Counted from the stretch's first letter, positions 9,023 to 18,261 are shown. The stretch: 64,000 nt of DNA from Phyllobacterium myrsinacearum (GCF_002980555.1 NZ_PVBT01000007.1:265920-329919), one strand, 5' to 3'. Translations and numbers: made by a program. The notes: a model not told the origin generated them from the sequence alone.

Positions 9023-10650
9023 GTGCGTCCCCCCTTCTTTCCGTCCGTGATCTCTCGGTTGCCTTTACCCAGAACAGCCGCCAGTCGATTGCCGTCGATC
9101 ATGTCTCGTTCGACATCGCCCAGGGAGAAACCGTCGCGCTTGTCGGTGAATCCGGCTCCGGGAAGTCGGTCTCGGCCCTATCGATCCTGAAGCTTCTGCC
9201 CTACCCACCGGCCTCGCACCCCTCCGGCCAGATCCTGTTCAACGGGCAGGATCTTCTGGACAGCAACGAGAATGATCTGCGGCGTGTGCGCGGCAACGAC
9301 ATCACCATGATCTTCCAGGAGCCAATGACTTCGCTCAATCCGCTGCATACGATCGAGAAGCAGATTGTCGAAGTCCTCAAGCTGCACCAGAGCATGGCTG
9401 ACAAACCAGCGAGGCAACGCACACTGGCGCTTCTGCATGAAGTGGGCATCCGCGAGCCGGAAAAACGCCTCGATGCCTACCCGCACCAGCTCTCCGGCGG
9501 TCAGCGTCAGCGTGTGATGATTGCCATGGCGCTCGCCAACAAGCCGAAGCTGCTGATCGCCGATGAGCCGACCACGGCGCTTGACGTAACCGTGCAGGCG
9601 CAGATCCTGCAACTGCTTGCCGACCTCAAGAAGGCACAGGGCATGTCCATGCTGTTCATCACGCATGACCTTGGCATCGTCCGCAAGATTGCCGATCGCG
9701 TCTGCGTCATGACCAAGGGCAAAATCGTCGAGACCGGTCCCACCAGACAGATCTTCGACAATCCGCAGCATGAATATACGCGGCATCTGCTTGCCGCCGA
9801 ACCCAAGGGCAATCCCCCCTCCGCTGATCTGTCCGCCGCGCCCGTCATGCGCGGCGAGCAGGTGAAGGTCTGGTTCCCGATCAAGCAGGGTTTCCTGCGG
9901 CGCACCGTCGATCATGTGAAGGCGGTCGATGGTATCGATGTGACCATCCGTGCCGGACAGACGCTTGGGGTTGTCGGCGAATCCGGCTCGGGCAAAACCA
10001 CGCTCGGGCTTGCGCTGTCGCGCATGATTTCATCTCAAGGGGTCATCCGTTTCGGCGAAAAGGACATCAACCAGTTTTCCTTCAAGCAAATGCGGCCGCT
10101 GCGGCGCGAGCTGCAGATCGTGTTTCAGGACCCGTTCGGGTCGCTGTCGCCGCGCATGTCGATTGCCGATATCGTGGCCGAGGGCCTTGCCGTACATGAG
10201 CCGAAACTGTCGGCTGATGAGCGCGATGCACGTGTCGTTGCCGCACTCAAGGAGGTCAATCTCGACCCGGAGAACCGCTTCCGCTATCCGCATGAATTTT
10301 CCGGTGGTCAGCGCCAACGCATCGCCATTGCCCGAGCCATGGTTCTCAACCCGCGCTTCGTCATGCTGGACGAGCCGACGTCGGCGCTCGACATGAGCGT
10401 GCAGGCGCAGGTGGTCGACCTCTTGCGCGGATTGCAGCAAAAGCACAATCTGGCCTATCTTTTCATCAGCCACGATCTCAAGGTGGTGAAAGCGCTGGCC
10501 AATGACGTGCTTGTCATGCGCAATGGCAAAGCGGTTGAATATGGCCCGTCGGAGGAAATCTTCGCCAATCCGAAGAGCGATTATACAAAAGCACTGATGG
10601 CAGCTGCCTTCAGGATAGAAACGGCGGAACAGGGAGCAGTAAGCGAATGA
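9019..10650 (+). CDS. yejF: peptide ABC transporter double ATP-binding protein YejF
   Basis: A 543-residue cytoplasmic ATPase with two ABC domains in one chain. Domain 1 has Walker [14 protein letters not shown] near residue 40 and signature [14 protein letters not shown] near 160. Domain 2 has Walker [14 protein letters not shown] near 318 and signature [14 protein letters not shown] near 430. Each has an adjacent Walker B ([12 protein letters not shown] and [11 protein letters not shown]). An oligopeptide/dipeptide C-terminal motif follows domain 1. It overlaps yejE and ghrA by four bases each. Confidence 0.95.
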   Translation: MSASPLLSVRDLSVAFTQNSRQSIAVDHVSFDIAQGETVALVGESGSGKSVSALSILKLLPYPPASHPSGQILFNGQDLLDSNENDLRRVRGNDITMIFQEPMTSLNPLHTIEKQIVEVLKLHQSMADKPARQRTLALLHEVGIREPEKRLDAYPHQLSGGQRQRVMIAMALANKPKLLIADEPTTALDVTVQAQILQLLADLKKAQGMSMLFITHDLGIVRKIADRVCVMTKGKIVETGPTRQIFDNPQHEYTRHLLAAEPKGNPPSADLSAAPVMRGEQVKVWFPIKQGFLRRTVDHVKAVDGIDVTIRAGQTLGVVGESGSGKTTLGLALSRMISSQGVIRFGEKDINQFSFKQMRPLRRELQIVFQDPFGSLSPRMSIADIVAEGLAVHEPKLSADERDARVVAALKEVNLDPENRFRYPHEFSGGQRQRIAIARAMVLNPRFVMLDEPTSALDMSVQAQVVDLLRGLQQKHNLAYLFISHDLKVVKALANDVLVMRNGKAVEYGPSEEIFANPKSDYTKALMAAAFRIETAEQGAVSE

Positions 10651-11603
10651 CCGGGACAAGCGACACGATTTTTCTGGCTGTAACGGGATGGGACCCGGAG
10701 GTCTGGCTATCGGAGTTTGCCAAGAACGCCCCGCAGCGCAAACTTGTCCTGAACACCGATACGGACAAGGAAAAGGTTCGCTACGCACTGGTCTGGAAAC
10801 AGCGCCCCGGTTCCCTCGCGGACCTGCCGAACCTCGAAGTCATTTTCTCATTGGGCGCCGGTGTGGACCACGTCTTCCATGATGACCGGATTCCCGATGT
10901 GCCTATCGTGCGCATCGTGTCCCCTGATCTGACCATGCGCATGACGGAATATGTGGTCTGGCAGGTGCTGGATCACCACCGCCTCGGCCTGCGCTACCGG
11001 CAGCAGCAGGCCGGCAAGGTCTGGCATGAGGACCGGCGCCAGCCGGCAGCCCATGAGGTGAATGTCGGCATACTCGGGATGGGCGTGCTCGGCCGTGACG
11101 CGGCCTTGAAGCTGCGCATGCTGGGTTTCAAGGTCAGCGGCTGGAGCCGCCGCCCCCAGAACGTCGAAGACGTGACCAGCCATCACGGCAATGATGGGTT
11201 GAAGGACTTCCTGAAGGATGCGGATATCATCGTTTCCTTGCTGCCGCTGACACCGGAGACCAAGGGCATCCTGTCGATGAGCCTTTTTGCCCAGATGAAG
11301 GCCGACGGGCCGCTCGGCGCACCGATTCTCATCAATGCCGGGCGCGGCGGGCTGCAGAACGAGGCGGATATCCTGGCCGCGCTGGAACGCGGCATGCTGT
11401 CGGCTGTCACGCTTGATGTGTTCAACAGGGAACCCCTGCCGAAGGACAGCCCGCTATGGACGCATCCTCAGGTCATCATCACACCGCATGCGGCCGCAAG
11501 CTCCAGCCCGTCTGCGCTGGTTCCGGAGATCGTCGCCCAGATCGAATCCTTCGAGCGCGGCGAGCCGCTTAAAAATATTGTCGACCGGAAAGCCCAGTAT
11601 TAG
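10647..11603 (+). CDS. ghrA: glyoxylate/hydroxypyruvate reductase A
   Basis: A 318-residue NAD(P)H-dependent D-2-hydroxyacid dehydrogenase of the GhrA type, reducing glyoxylate to glycolate or hydroxypyruvate to glycerate. The dinucleotide motif is GILGMGVLGRDAALKL. The catalytic Arg lies in INAGRGGLQ, the Glu in LDVFNREPLP and the His in ITPHAAAS. Its ATG overlaps the yejF stop by ATGA, so it is the last gene of the yej operon. No mechanistic link to peptide uptake is visible. Confidence 0.92.
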   Translation: MTGTSDTIFLAVTGWDPEVWLSEFAKNAPQRKLVLNTDTDKEKVRYALVWKQRPGSLADLPNLEVIFSLGAGVDHVFHDDRIPDVPIVRIVSPDLTMRMTEYVVWQVLDHHRLGLRYRQQQAGKVWHEDRRQPAAHEVNVGILGMGVLGRDAALKLRMLGFKVSGWSRRPQNVEDVTSHHGNDGLKDFLKDADIIVSLLPLTPETKGILSMSLFAQMKADGPLGAPILINAGRGGLQNEADILAALERGMLSAVTLDVFNREPLPKDSPLWTHPQVIITPHAAASSSPSALVPEIVAQIESFERGEPLKNIVDRKAQY

Positions 11604-11654
11604 AAAAATTTGGCTTTGACGGCCGGAAACCTTCGGATAGATTGCCCCCGCAAG

Positions 11655-11812
11655 TGTTCTCAGGGCGGGGTGCAATTCCCCACCGGCGGTAATCACTGGG
11701 TATCGAAAGATGTCAGGTGCGAGCCCGCGAGCGCTTTCCGGCTTGCCGGAAAGGTCAGCAGATTTCGGTGCAATTCCGAAGCCGACGGTATAGTCCGGAT
11801 GAAAGAGAACAA
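11655..11812 (+). ncRNA. FMN riboswitch (RFN element)
   Basis: The leader of ribH carries the RFN signature blocks in order: TTCTCAGGGCGGGGTGCAAT with TCCCCACCGGCGGTAAT, then AGCCCGCGAGCGC, then GGTCAGCAGATTTCGGTGCA with TTCCGAAGCCGACGGTATAG, and the closing CCGGATGAAAGAGAA. This is the FMN-binding aptamer that lowers riboflavin gene expression when FMN is plentiful. Confidence 0.96.
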
Positions 11813-11821
11813 CTGAAAGCA

Positions 11822-11855
11822 AGGGCTGCCTTTCCGGCAGTCCCTGACCGTTTTT
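11822..11855 (+). terminator. riboswitch-controlled terminator hairpin
   Basis: AGGGCTGCC (11822-11830) pairs with GGCAGTCCCT (11836-11845), nine pairs with one bulged T, followed by a T run at 11851-11855. It lies directly after the FMN aptamer and before ribH, so control by premature termination is the likely mechanism. Confidence 0.75.
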
Positions 11856-11895
11856 GGTTGTGCCCTGATTCACGTCAACTCTTGAGGAGACCGAC

Positions 11896-12387
11896 ATGGA
11901 TCAGTTCCAGAATAACAATACCCCACATTTCGCCCCGCGCATCGCCTTCATCCAGGCGCGATGGCATGCGGAAATCGTCGATCAGTGCCGTATCGGCTTT
12001 GAGGGCGAACTCAAAAGCCAAGGCATCACTGCCGGACGGTTTGACGTCTATGATGTGCCGGGATCGTTCGACATTCCGCTGCTGGCCAAGAAGCTCGCCG
12101 AGACCGGCCAGTACGACGCGATTGTCGCAACCGGTCTCGTCGTCGATGGCGGGATCTACCGGCACGATTTCGTCGCCGGTACGGTGGTGAATGCGCTTCT
12201 TACCGCCCAGATGGAGACCGGCGTTCCCATGCTGTCAGCCGTGCTGACGCCGCATCATTTCCAGGAAACCACCCAACACATCGACTTCTTCACCAAACAC
12301 TTCCTGATCAAGGGACAGGAGGCGGCGCGCGCCTGCCTGCAGATCATCCGCACATTCCAGCAGGTGGCTGAACTATCGGCCGCCTGA
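11896..12387 (+). CDS. ribH: 6,7-dimethyl-8-ribityllumazine synthase, type II (RibH2)
   Basis: A 163-residue lumazine synthase that condenses the amino-ribityl-uracil with dihydroxybutanone phosphate, the penultimate riboflavin step. Recognisable parts are IAFIQARWHAEIVDQ, the DVPGSFDIP loop, VVDGGIYRHDFV with the catalytic His, and VLTPHHFQET. It resembles the RibH2 form of Brucella and Mesorhizobium (a decamer in those species) more than the icosahedral housekeeping form. GAGGAGACCGAC precedes the ATG. It stands alone, away from ribD/E/B, under its own FMN riboswitch. Confidence 0.95.
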   Translation: MDQFQNNNTPHFAPRIAFIQARWHAEIVDQCRIGFEGELKSQGITAGRFDVYDVPGSFDIPLLAKKLAETGQYDAIVATGLVVDGGIYRHDFVAGTVVNALLTAQMETGVPMLSAVLTPHHFQETTQHIDFFTKHFLIKGQEAARACLQIIRTFQQVAELSAA

Positions 12388-12410
12388 ACCTGAACAGGTA
12401 AAGAAAATGA

Positions 12411-12442
12411 TAGCCCCTCTGTTCCAACCAACTGAGGGGCTA
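12411..12442. terminator. inverted repeat between convergent ribH and C40 peptidase gene
   Basis: TAGCCCCTC (12411-12419) and GAGGGGCTA (12434-12442) form a perfect 9-bp stem with a 14-nt loop, placed between two convergent genes. There is no good T tract on either side, so termination is inferred from position and stem strength. Confidence 0.5.
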
Positions 12443-12447
12443 TCTGA

Positions 12448-13305
12448 CTAGAGCCGCCGCACCACTGTCGGCTTGCCGTAGAGATAGGCAATACGCTCGA
12501 TGGCATCGTGCAGAGGCTCAAGCGTCACGCTCATCGTGTGACCGCTTGCATGCAGCAGCATGGAGTGGCTGGCCATCATCGCCGCATGCCCCTTCCAGAA
12601 AACAAAATCACCGCGTTTCAGATTGTTGTAATGTGCGTCCGGCTCGATCGCATCGCCGATTGTATCAGCCTGCATGTCGGAGTCGCGCAAGACGGACTGA
12701 CCGGTCATCAGCAGGGACAACTGGACGAGACCGGAGCAATCAATTCCGAAACCGGACACACCGCCCCACAGATAGGGCGTGTGCATCAGGGTCTCGGCAA
12801 CCGCCACGTGATCATCGGTGACTTCATCAATCGGAACGAGATGCTTGGCAATGATGGCCTCGCCGCTTGGCAGGATGCCGTAGAGCGTTCCACGGCGTTC
12901 CTCGCCGCCCTTTATTGTGACGAGCGATCCCATGGACAGTGCATTGGTCGGGGGAAACTTCAGATCAGATCCGGGATAGACAAATGTGCGCGGCGCGATG
13001 ACGATATGCGTGGGCTCATCATAACGCTTGTCCAGCGCCGTATCGACGACATAGCCGACATATCCGTCCCGTTCGTTCTGGACCCAGCACCAGCCATTGC
13101 TGTCTTCGAACACGAGGACGTCATCGCCGAACAGGAACTGTGTGGTTACGCCAGCATCGCCGCGTGCTGCACCACGCACATCAACGACCGGATCGGCAAT
13201 GCGCATGGGCTTGCCTTGCACGAAGTGCTCCGCTTCCACCTGTCCGCGCAGGCTTTCGTCCGCCAGATCGGGGCGGAATGCATTCAACCGTTTATCCAAT
13301 GTCAC
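12448..13305 (-). CDS. NlpC/P60 (C40) peptidase with N-terminal SH3-like domains
   Basis: A 285-residue protein. Residues 1-160 hold bacterial SH3-like segments. The C-terminal NlpC/P60 domain (about 165-285) has the catalytic Cys in GIDCSGLVQ and the His in WKGHAAMM, with a further His in LLHASGHTMSV. The family cleaves the D-Glu to diamino-acid bond in cell-wall peptides. No signal peptide is visible, suggesting cytoplasmic recycling of muropeptides, similar to other alphaproteobacterial members; this is inference. It overlaps the MarR-like gene upstream by four bases. Confidence 0.87.
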   Translation of the reverse strand: MTLDKRLNAFRPDLADESLRGQVEAEHFVQGKPMRIADPVVDVRGAARGDAGVTTQFLFGDDVLVFEDSNGWCWVQNERDGYVGYVVDTALDKRYDEPTHIVIAPRTFVYPGSDLKFPPTNALSMGSLVTIKGGEERRGTLYGILPSGEAIIAKHLVPIDEVTDDHVAVAETLMHTPYLWGGVSGFGIDCSGLVQLSLLMTGQSVLRDSDMQADTIGDAIEPDAHYNNLKRGDFVFWKGHAAMMASHSMLLHASGHTMSVTLEPLHDAIERIAYLYGKPTVVRRL

Positions 13306-13652
13306 AGGGGTAATCCTCTTGCCTTGGCGATGACGAGATCGCCGAGCTTTTCAACATAGAGCGCACCTTTTACCGTTCTTTTGACGAGAACATTGCGCTT
13401 GTCTTTTTCGTCACGGTGCCGGTCGACCAAACCATAACCACCCATTGTATCCAGCGCGCGGGTGATCACCGGCTTGGTCACCTTCAGCTTGGCAGCCATA
13501 CCACGAATCGTGTGCGGCGGCGGCTCGAGATAAACCGTCAGCAGCACGGCCAATTGCCGCATCGTCAGGTCATGCGCGTCATCCCGCACTTCGGAGACCG
13601 CAATTTCCTTCCACAATGTCAGCGCCTGAAACGGCTTCAACTCAATCTGCAT
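13302..13652 (-). CDS. MarR-like winged-helix regulator
   Basis: A 116-residue protein with a MarR-family winged helix: LTMRQLAVLLTVY, then TIRGMAAKLKVTKPVITRALDTM as the helix-turn-helix, then the wing GLVDRHRDEKDKRNVLVKRT. It is short of the long dimerisation helices of classical MarR. Four-base overlap with the C40 peptidase gene implies one transcript. Its target and ligand are unknown. Confidence 0.8.
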   Translation of the reverse strand: MQIELKPFQALTLWKEIAVSEVRDDAHDLTMRQLAVLLTVYLEPPPHTIRGMAAKLKVTKPVITRALDTMGGYGLVDRHRDEKDKRNVLVKRTVKGALYVEKLGDLVIAKARGLPL

Positions 13653-13766
13653 AGACGGCTTCCGAGATCATTTCGGTTCCGTATCATTTTATTCCTCGCA
13701 GCCTGAAGTGCAAGCGGTCATAACCGGTCTGCAACTTCCGGCCGGACACAGATTGACGTACCCCCG

Positions 13767-15140
13767 TTACTTCCCGGCCGGGAAGCGCATCTTCAATACG
13801 TGATAGAGTGCCCTGATGGCCTGCGCTTCCCCGCCAACGGGAGAATGCGGCTTCTCCACCGGGTTCCAGCCATAGATATCGAAATGCCCCCAGACCCTGG
13901 TCTTCTCGACAAAGCGCTTCAGAAACAGTGCCGCTGTCACCGACCCGGCAAAGCCATCGGTCGTCACATTGTTGATGTCGGCCACGCGGGATGAGAGCCT
14001 TGCTTCGTAGGGCTGCCACAACGGCATGCGCCAGACCGGATCTGCCACGGCTTCGGACGCCTTGGCCACATCGGCCGCAAAGCCGTCATCCGTCGAATAA
14101 AAGGGCGGCACATCCGGGCCAAGCGCAACACGCGCTGCGCCCGTCAGCGTTGCCATGTCAATCAGGATTTCCGGCTCTTCCTCATCGGCCAATGCCAGCG
14201 CATCGGCGAGGACAAGGCGGCCTTCCGCGTCAGTGTTGCCAATCTCGACCGTAATTCCCTTGCGGCTGGTCAGAATATCGCTCGGACGGAAGGCATTGGC
14301 CGAGATGGAATTCTCCACCGCAGGTATGAGGACGCGCAAACGGACCGGCAGTTTTGCGTCCATGATGATGCCCGCAAGTGCCAGCACGTTGGCGGCACCG
14401 CCCATGTCCTTCTTCATCAGAAGCATGCTGCTGGCAGGCTTGATATCAAGGCCGCCCGTATCGAAGCAGACGCCCTTGCCCACCAGGGTTACCTTGGGAG
14501 CATCCTTCTTGCCCCATTGCAGGTCGATCAGCCTCGGTTCCTCGCTTCCAGCGCGGCCGACGGCATGGATCATCGGAAAATTCTTCTTGAGCAGCGCATC
14601 GCCCTTGATCACCGACACAGCCGCCTTGTGCTCATCGCCCAGCGCGCGCACGGCGGCTTCCAACGCCTCGGGGCCCATATCGTTGGTAGGTGTATTGATG
14701 AGGTCGCGCGCAAGCGTAACCGCCCTCGCCTGGCGCTTCACGTCGGCTTTGTCAGCACCTTCCGGCAACGTCAGCGTGACGTTTGCGTCGTCCTTCTTCG
14801 TGTACCGGGTAAACTTGTAGCCGCCGAGCAGGAAACCGAGAGCAGCCAGATCGGGCGCGCTGACGGGGCCTGCCAGATGCCAGGCGCCTTTCGGCAAAGC
14901 CTGCGCCAGTTTGCCTGTCGCAAGGGGATTGTCGTCCTTGCCGGTCCCGAGCAATGCGCCAGCGATCCCGCCCTTTTCGCCGGGAACAATGAGCAATCGG
15001 CCGGCCTGCCCCTCGAACCCGTTTGCCTCAGCCCAGGCAAGCGCTGCCGGATCGAGTACAAGCGCCTCCAGCCCGCCCTTCGGTACAAACCAGACAGGCT
15101 TGCTGTCCGATGATTTCTGCTTGGTGATTTCGGCTGGCAT
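13767..15140 (-). CDS. leucyl aminopeptidase family protein (M17)
   Basis: A 457-residue cytoplasmic dinuclear zinc/manganese aminopeptidase that trims N-terminal residues from peptides. The M17 signature NTDAEGRLVLADALALAD is intact. Metal-binding and catalytic stretches VGKGVCFDTGGLDIKP and LLMKKDMGGAANVLALA precede it. The N-terminal domain (about 1-150) is divergent, as in the shorter PepB-like members, so the exact paralogue is not assigned. It precedes the MarR/C40 pair on the same strand with a 115-bp gap. Confidence 0.92.
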   Translation of the reverse strand: MPAEITKQKSSDSKPVWFVPKGGLEALVLDPAALAWAEANGFEGQAGRLLIVPGEKGGIAGALLGTGKDDNPLATGKLAQALPKGAWHLAGPVSAPDLAALGFLLGGYKFTRYTKKDDANVTLTLPEGADKADVKRQARAVTLARDLINTPTNDMGPEALEAAVRALGDEHKAAVSVIKGDALLKKNFPMIHAVGRAGSEEPRLIDLQWGKKDAPKVTLVGKGVCFDTGGLDIKPASSMLLMKKDMGGAANVLALAGIIMDAKLPVRLRVLIPAVENSISANAFRPSDILTSRKGITVEIGNTDAEGRLVLADALALADEEEPEILIDMATLTGAARVALGPDVPPFYSTDDGFAADVAKASEAVADPVWRMPLWQPYEARLSSRVADINNVTTDGFAGSVTAALFLKRFVEKTRVWGHFDIYGWNPVEKPHSPVGGEAQAIRALYHVLKMRFPAGK

Positions 15141-15195
15141 GGTCGTTTGCTCCTCGGGTCAATTTTCTGCTTTTGCGCCAGCGAAGGCGGCGTCA

Positions 15196-15217
15196 TTAAC
15201 GGTCCGTTAGGGTTAAC
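15196..15217. promoter_or_regulatory. TTAA-rich CtrA-like site upstream of tadD
   Basis: TTAA (15196-15199), seven bases, TTAG (15207-15210), then GGTTAAC. One base differs from the CtrA consensus TTAA-N7-TTAA. It sits about 75 bp upstream of the tadD start in the divergent gap with the aminopeptidase gene. Motif match only. Confidence 0.25.
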
Positions 15218-15286
15218 AGAATATTTCTTTCACATGGGATTGGTTAACGCACCAATGATGTGCGGCGGGATCGGACGGGGCAAATT

Positions 15287-16114
15287 ATGACAAGCGCAGG
15301 GATTATTCAACGCAACCGCCGGCTCATTTTTTCCGTGGCCATGGTTGCCGTTGCAATCGGCATTTCCGGCTGCGCCACCACCGATAAGACAACCACCGGC
15401 TCCATTGCGCCCGCCGCTTCGACAGCGGTTCCCACCGGCAATTTTGACCAGATGAACGCGCAGCAGCTGGCGCAGGCCTCCACCAGCCTCGGCGCCCGGT
15501 ACCAAAGCAATCCGAAGGACAAAACCACCGCAATGAATTTTGCCGGGGTATTGCGCATGATGGGGCGGAATGATCAGGCGCTGGCAGTCATGCGCAGCCT
15601 TGCCATCGCCTATCCGAAGGACCGTGAGGTTCTGGCCGCCTATGGCAAGGCCTTGGCGAGCAGCGGTGAGTTCGAAGCGGCGCTTGGCGCAATCCGCCGT
15701 GCCCAGACGCCCGAATATCCGGACTGGAAGCTGCTTTCCGCCGAAGCCGCGATCCTCGATCAGCTGGGCAAAACCGGCGAGGCCCGTGACATCTACAAGC
15801 AAGCCATGGATCTCAACCCGAACGAAGCATCGCTTCTTTCCAATCTCGGGATGTCCTATGTGCTGTCGGGCGAACTGAATACGGCCGAAACCTACATGCG
15901 CAGGGCAGCCAGCGCGCAGGGAGCCGACAGCCGGGTCCGGCAGAACCTGGCGCTTGTGGTAGGACTTCAGGGACGGTTTTCGGAAGCCGAAACGATTGCC
16001 AAACAGGAGCTCGCGCCGCAACAGGCGGAAGCCAACGTCAAATATCTGCGCTCCATGCTCGCCCAGCAAAACTCCTGGACGATGCTGAAGGACAAGAAGA
16101 AGCCCAATAGCTGA
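15287..16114 (+). CDS. tadD: tad pilus assembly lipoprotein with TPR repeats, TadD
   Basis: About 275 residues. ATG 15287 is chosen because it follows GGACGGGG and gives a lipoprotein signal peptide with lipobox ISGC near residue 27. The upstream ATG would precede it with a charged stretch. The mature part is tetratricopeptide repeats (for example GEARDIYKQAMDLNPNEASL and a following repeat). TadD is an outer-membrane pilotin-like lipoprotein helping secretin assembly. It is convergent with tadC, closing the tad locus. Confidence 0.88.
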   Translation: MTSAGIIQRNRRLIFSVAMVAVAIGISGCATTDKTTTGSIAPAASTAVPTGNFDQMNAQQLAQASTSLGARYQSNPKDKTTAMNFAGVLRMMGRNDQALAVMRSLAIAYPKDREVLAAYGKALASSGEFEAALGAIRRAQTPEYPDWKLLSAEAAILDQLGKTGEARDIYKQAMDLNPNEASLLSNLGMSYVLSGELNTAETYMRRAASAQGADSRVRQNLALVVGLQGRFSEAETIAKQELAPQQAEANVKYLRSMLAQQNSWTMLKDKKKPNS

Positions 16115-16126
16115 TAAAACGAAAAA

Positions 16127-16152
16127 GGCCGCTCTGATCTGGCGGCCATTTT
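16127..16152. terminator. terminator between convergent tadD and tadC
   Basis: GGCCGC (16127-16132) and GCGGCC (16142-16147) form a 6-bp GC stem, preceded by AAAAA and followed by ATTTTC. It can serve both strands. Confidence 0.7.
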
Positions 16153-16177
16153 CTGGAACTATGTGCGGATCCCGATC

Positions 16178-17206
16178 CTATTTGAGGGCTGTCCCGAATA
16201 GCCCGCCCTGCGCCGAGACCTGAATCACAGCCGGCCCGAGAATGACGGCAAAAAGCACAGGCAAGAGAAACAAGATCATAGGAACCGTCAATTTGGGCGG
16301 CAGGGCCGCGGCCTTTTTTTCCGCCGCGTTCAACCGGGCTTCACGGCTCTCATCGGACAAGACACGCAATGCGCCGCCAATGGACGTACCATAACGCTCC
16401 GACTGCGTCAGTGCCTGGACCACGGCCTTGACCGATTCAAGTCCCGTTCGCGTGGCTAGATTTTCATAGGCTTGCCGCCGCTCGGGCAGAAAGGACAATT
16501 CCGCATTCGTCAGGACGAACTCTTCCGCCAAAGCTGTCGACTGGACCCCGATCTCCTCGGAGACCTTCTTGAAGGCAGCTTCGATGGACATTCCGGATTC
16601 AACGCAGATCAGCATGAGATCAAGTGAGTCCGGCCATGCCATCTGGATCGAATGTTTGCGCTTGCTGCCTGCGTTGCTCACATAGAGATTGGGCGCGTAG
16701 AAGCCCACATAGCCGCCGATGAGACAGACGAGTATTCGGACCATTGTCGGATATTGTATCAGGCCATTCATGCCGAACACCCAGAAGGCGGTCAGGCTGA
16801 GCGTCAGGAACGGCAGACCAAAGCGCGCCGCCAAAAACAAATTCAAGGCATTCTGCCCGCGAAATCCGGCGGTGCGCAGAGAGGCCAGTGTTTTCTCATC
16901 GGCCAGCGCCCGCTGCAGATCCAGCTTTTCCACGAACTGGCGAACACCCTGCCTCTGCACCATGCGCAGGCTACCCTGCGACGCAGCCTTGTGGCGGCTG
17001 ATGCTTTCCGTGGCGAGGCGGGTCCGGTCCTTGGCACGCAGCTGATCACGCTCCAGCGCCACGGATTTCATCCGCGTCTTCAGCACGGAGGTCCGAAGCT
17101 TCGGCAGGAAAACCGTTACCACCGTTGCAAACGCTGAGATTGCGACAAGGACCGTCCGGACTGTATCCGGATTGTCCTGCACGGCCTTGAGAAGGGAAGA
17201 AAACAC
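16178..17206 (-). CDS. tadC: tad pilus inner-membrane platform protein TadC
   Basis: About 342 residues of the T2SS-F family, an inner-membrane platform protein paired with TadB. GTG at 17206 is preferred: it follows GCGGAG just after the tadB stop, whereas longer readings would overlap tadB by about 65 bp. The T2SF domain with DLMLICVESGMSIEAAFKKV lies near residues 180-200. Hydrophobic segments are at the N-terminus, the middle and the C-terminus (TVPMILFLLPVLFAVILG). Confidence 0.93.
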   Translation of the reverse strand: MFSSLLKAVQDNPDTVRTVLVAISAFATVVTVFLPKLRTSVLKTRMKSVALERDQLRAKDRTRLATESISRHKAASQGSLRMVQRQGVRQFVEKLDLQRALADEKTLASLRTAGFRGQNALNLFLAARFGLPFLTLSLTAFWVFGMNGLIQYPTMVRILVCLIGGYVGFYAPNLYVSNAGSKRKHSIQMAWPDSLDLMLICVESGMSIEAAFKKVSEEIGVQSTALAEEFVLTNAELSFLPERRQAYENLATRTGLESVKAVVQALTQSERYGTSIGGALRVLSDESREARLNAAEKKAAALPPKLTVPMILFLLPVLFAVILGPAVIQVSAQGGLFGTALK

Positions 17207-17220
17207 CGCGCTTACTCCGC

Positions 17221-18234
17221 TCAGAACTTGAAGTTGATCATTTTGCGCATCACGGCGATGCCAATGGACATCCATATGCCGGAACACACCATGATCATCT
17301 TGCCCATATCGGTTGTGAACAGAACCATGATGTATTGCGGGCTGGACAGGTAGACGAGGCCCGCAACGACGAACGGCAAGGCGCCGATGATATAGGCGGA
17401 GGCCTTGGCTTCCATCGACAGGGCCTGAACCTTCGCTTTCATCTTTTTCCGGTCGCGCAGCACGCGGGAAAGATTGCCAAGGGCTTCCGACAAATTGCCG
17501 CCTGCTTGCGATTGAATCTGAATGACGATGCCAAAGAAGCTTGCTTCCGGACAGGGCATGTATTCCGACATCCGCATGGCCGCCTCCGGAATGCTCACCC
17601 CAACCTGCTGCATGTCAACGATCCGGCGAAACTCGGTACGAACCGGTTCCTGCGCTTCCTGCGCGATCAGCCGGATACCGTCATTGAGCGGCAGACCGGA
17701 TCGGATGGCGCGCACAATGACATCGATGGAATTGGGAAATTCGTGCAGGAATGCCGCCACCCGCCGCCGGCGCCGGAAATAGACGAAGGCGCGCGGCAGC
17801 CCCAGCGCACCAATCAGGAAAAAGCCCGGAGCCAGATAAAGCGGTGCGCCGAAGAAGGTGCGCAGCAGCACCAGAACCAGGCCAACAACACCGGAATAAA
17901 TGTAGAAGCGCTTCACGGTCACTTTCATGCCCGCCTGCTGCAACAGCATTTTCAGCGGCGGTGACTTGATGTTCTTGTCGCGCAGTTTCTGCCGCTGATC
18001 GATATCGTTCAGCGTATCCTGGACCGATTTGCGGCGTCTCGTCGCTTCAGCCTGCTTGTCCCTGGCGGTTGACTTGGTCAAACCGTCCGTCGCGGCCAGC
18101 TTGACCGATTTCAACCGGTCATCCGACTTTTTCTGCTGTTCGATGCTGTCAAAAACAAAGAAGTAGGCAAGCGCGGCAACGGCAATCGTTGCCAACAGCA
18201 CGAAGGCGAGTTGTTCAAGATCAAGCCCGAACAT
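17221..18234 (-). CDS. tadB: tad pilus inner-membrane platform protein TadB
   Basis: A 337-residue T2SS-F family protein with an N-terminal membrane segment, a paired helix region near residues 110-150 and two C-terminal membrane segments. The family core IDVIVRAIRSGLPLNDGI is near 170-187. With TadC it forms the platform on which CpaF powers pilin addition. It lies 27 bp after cpaF and 14 bp before the chosen tadC start. Confidence 0.94.
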   Translation of the reverse strand: MFGLDLEQLAFVLLATIAVAALAYFFVFDSIEQQKKSDDRLKSVKLAATDGLTKSTARDKQAEATRRRKSVQDTLNDIDQRQKLRDKNIKSPPLKMLLQQAGMKVTVKRFYIYSGVVGLVLVLLRTFFGAPLYLAPGFFLIGALGLPRAFVYFRRRRRVAAFLHEFPNSIDVIVRAIRSGLPLNDGIRLIAQEAQEPVRTEFRRIVDMQQVGVSIPEAAMRMSEYMPCPEASFFGIVIQIQSQAGGNLSEALGNLSRVLRDRKKMKAKVQALSMEAKASAYIIGALPFVVAGLVYLSSPQYIMVLFTTDMGKMIMVCSGIWMSIGIAVMRKMINFKF

Positions 18235-18261
18235 GATTGCTCTCCCGCCGTGCCATATGGA

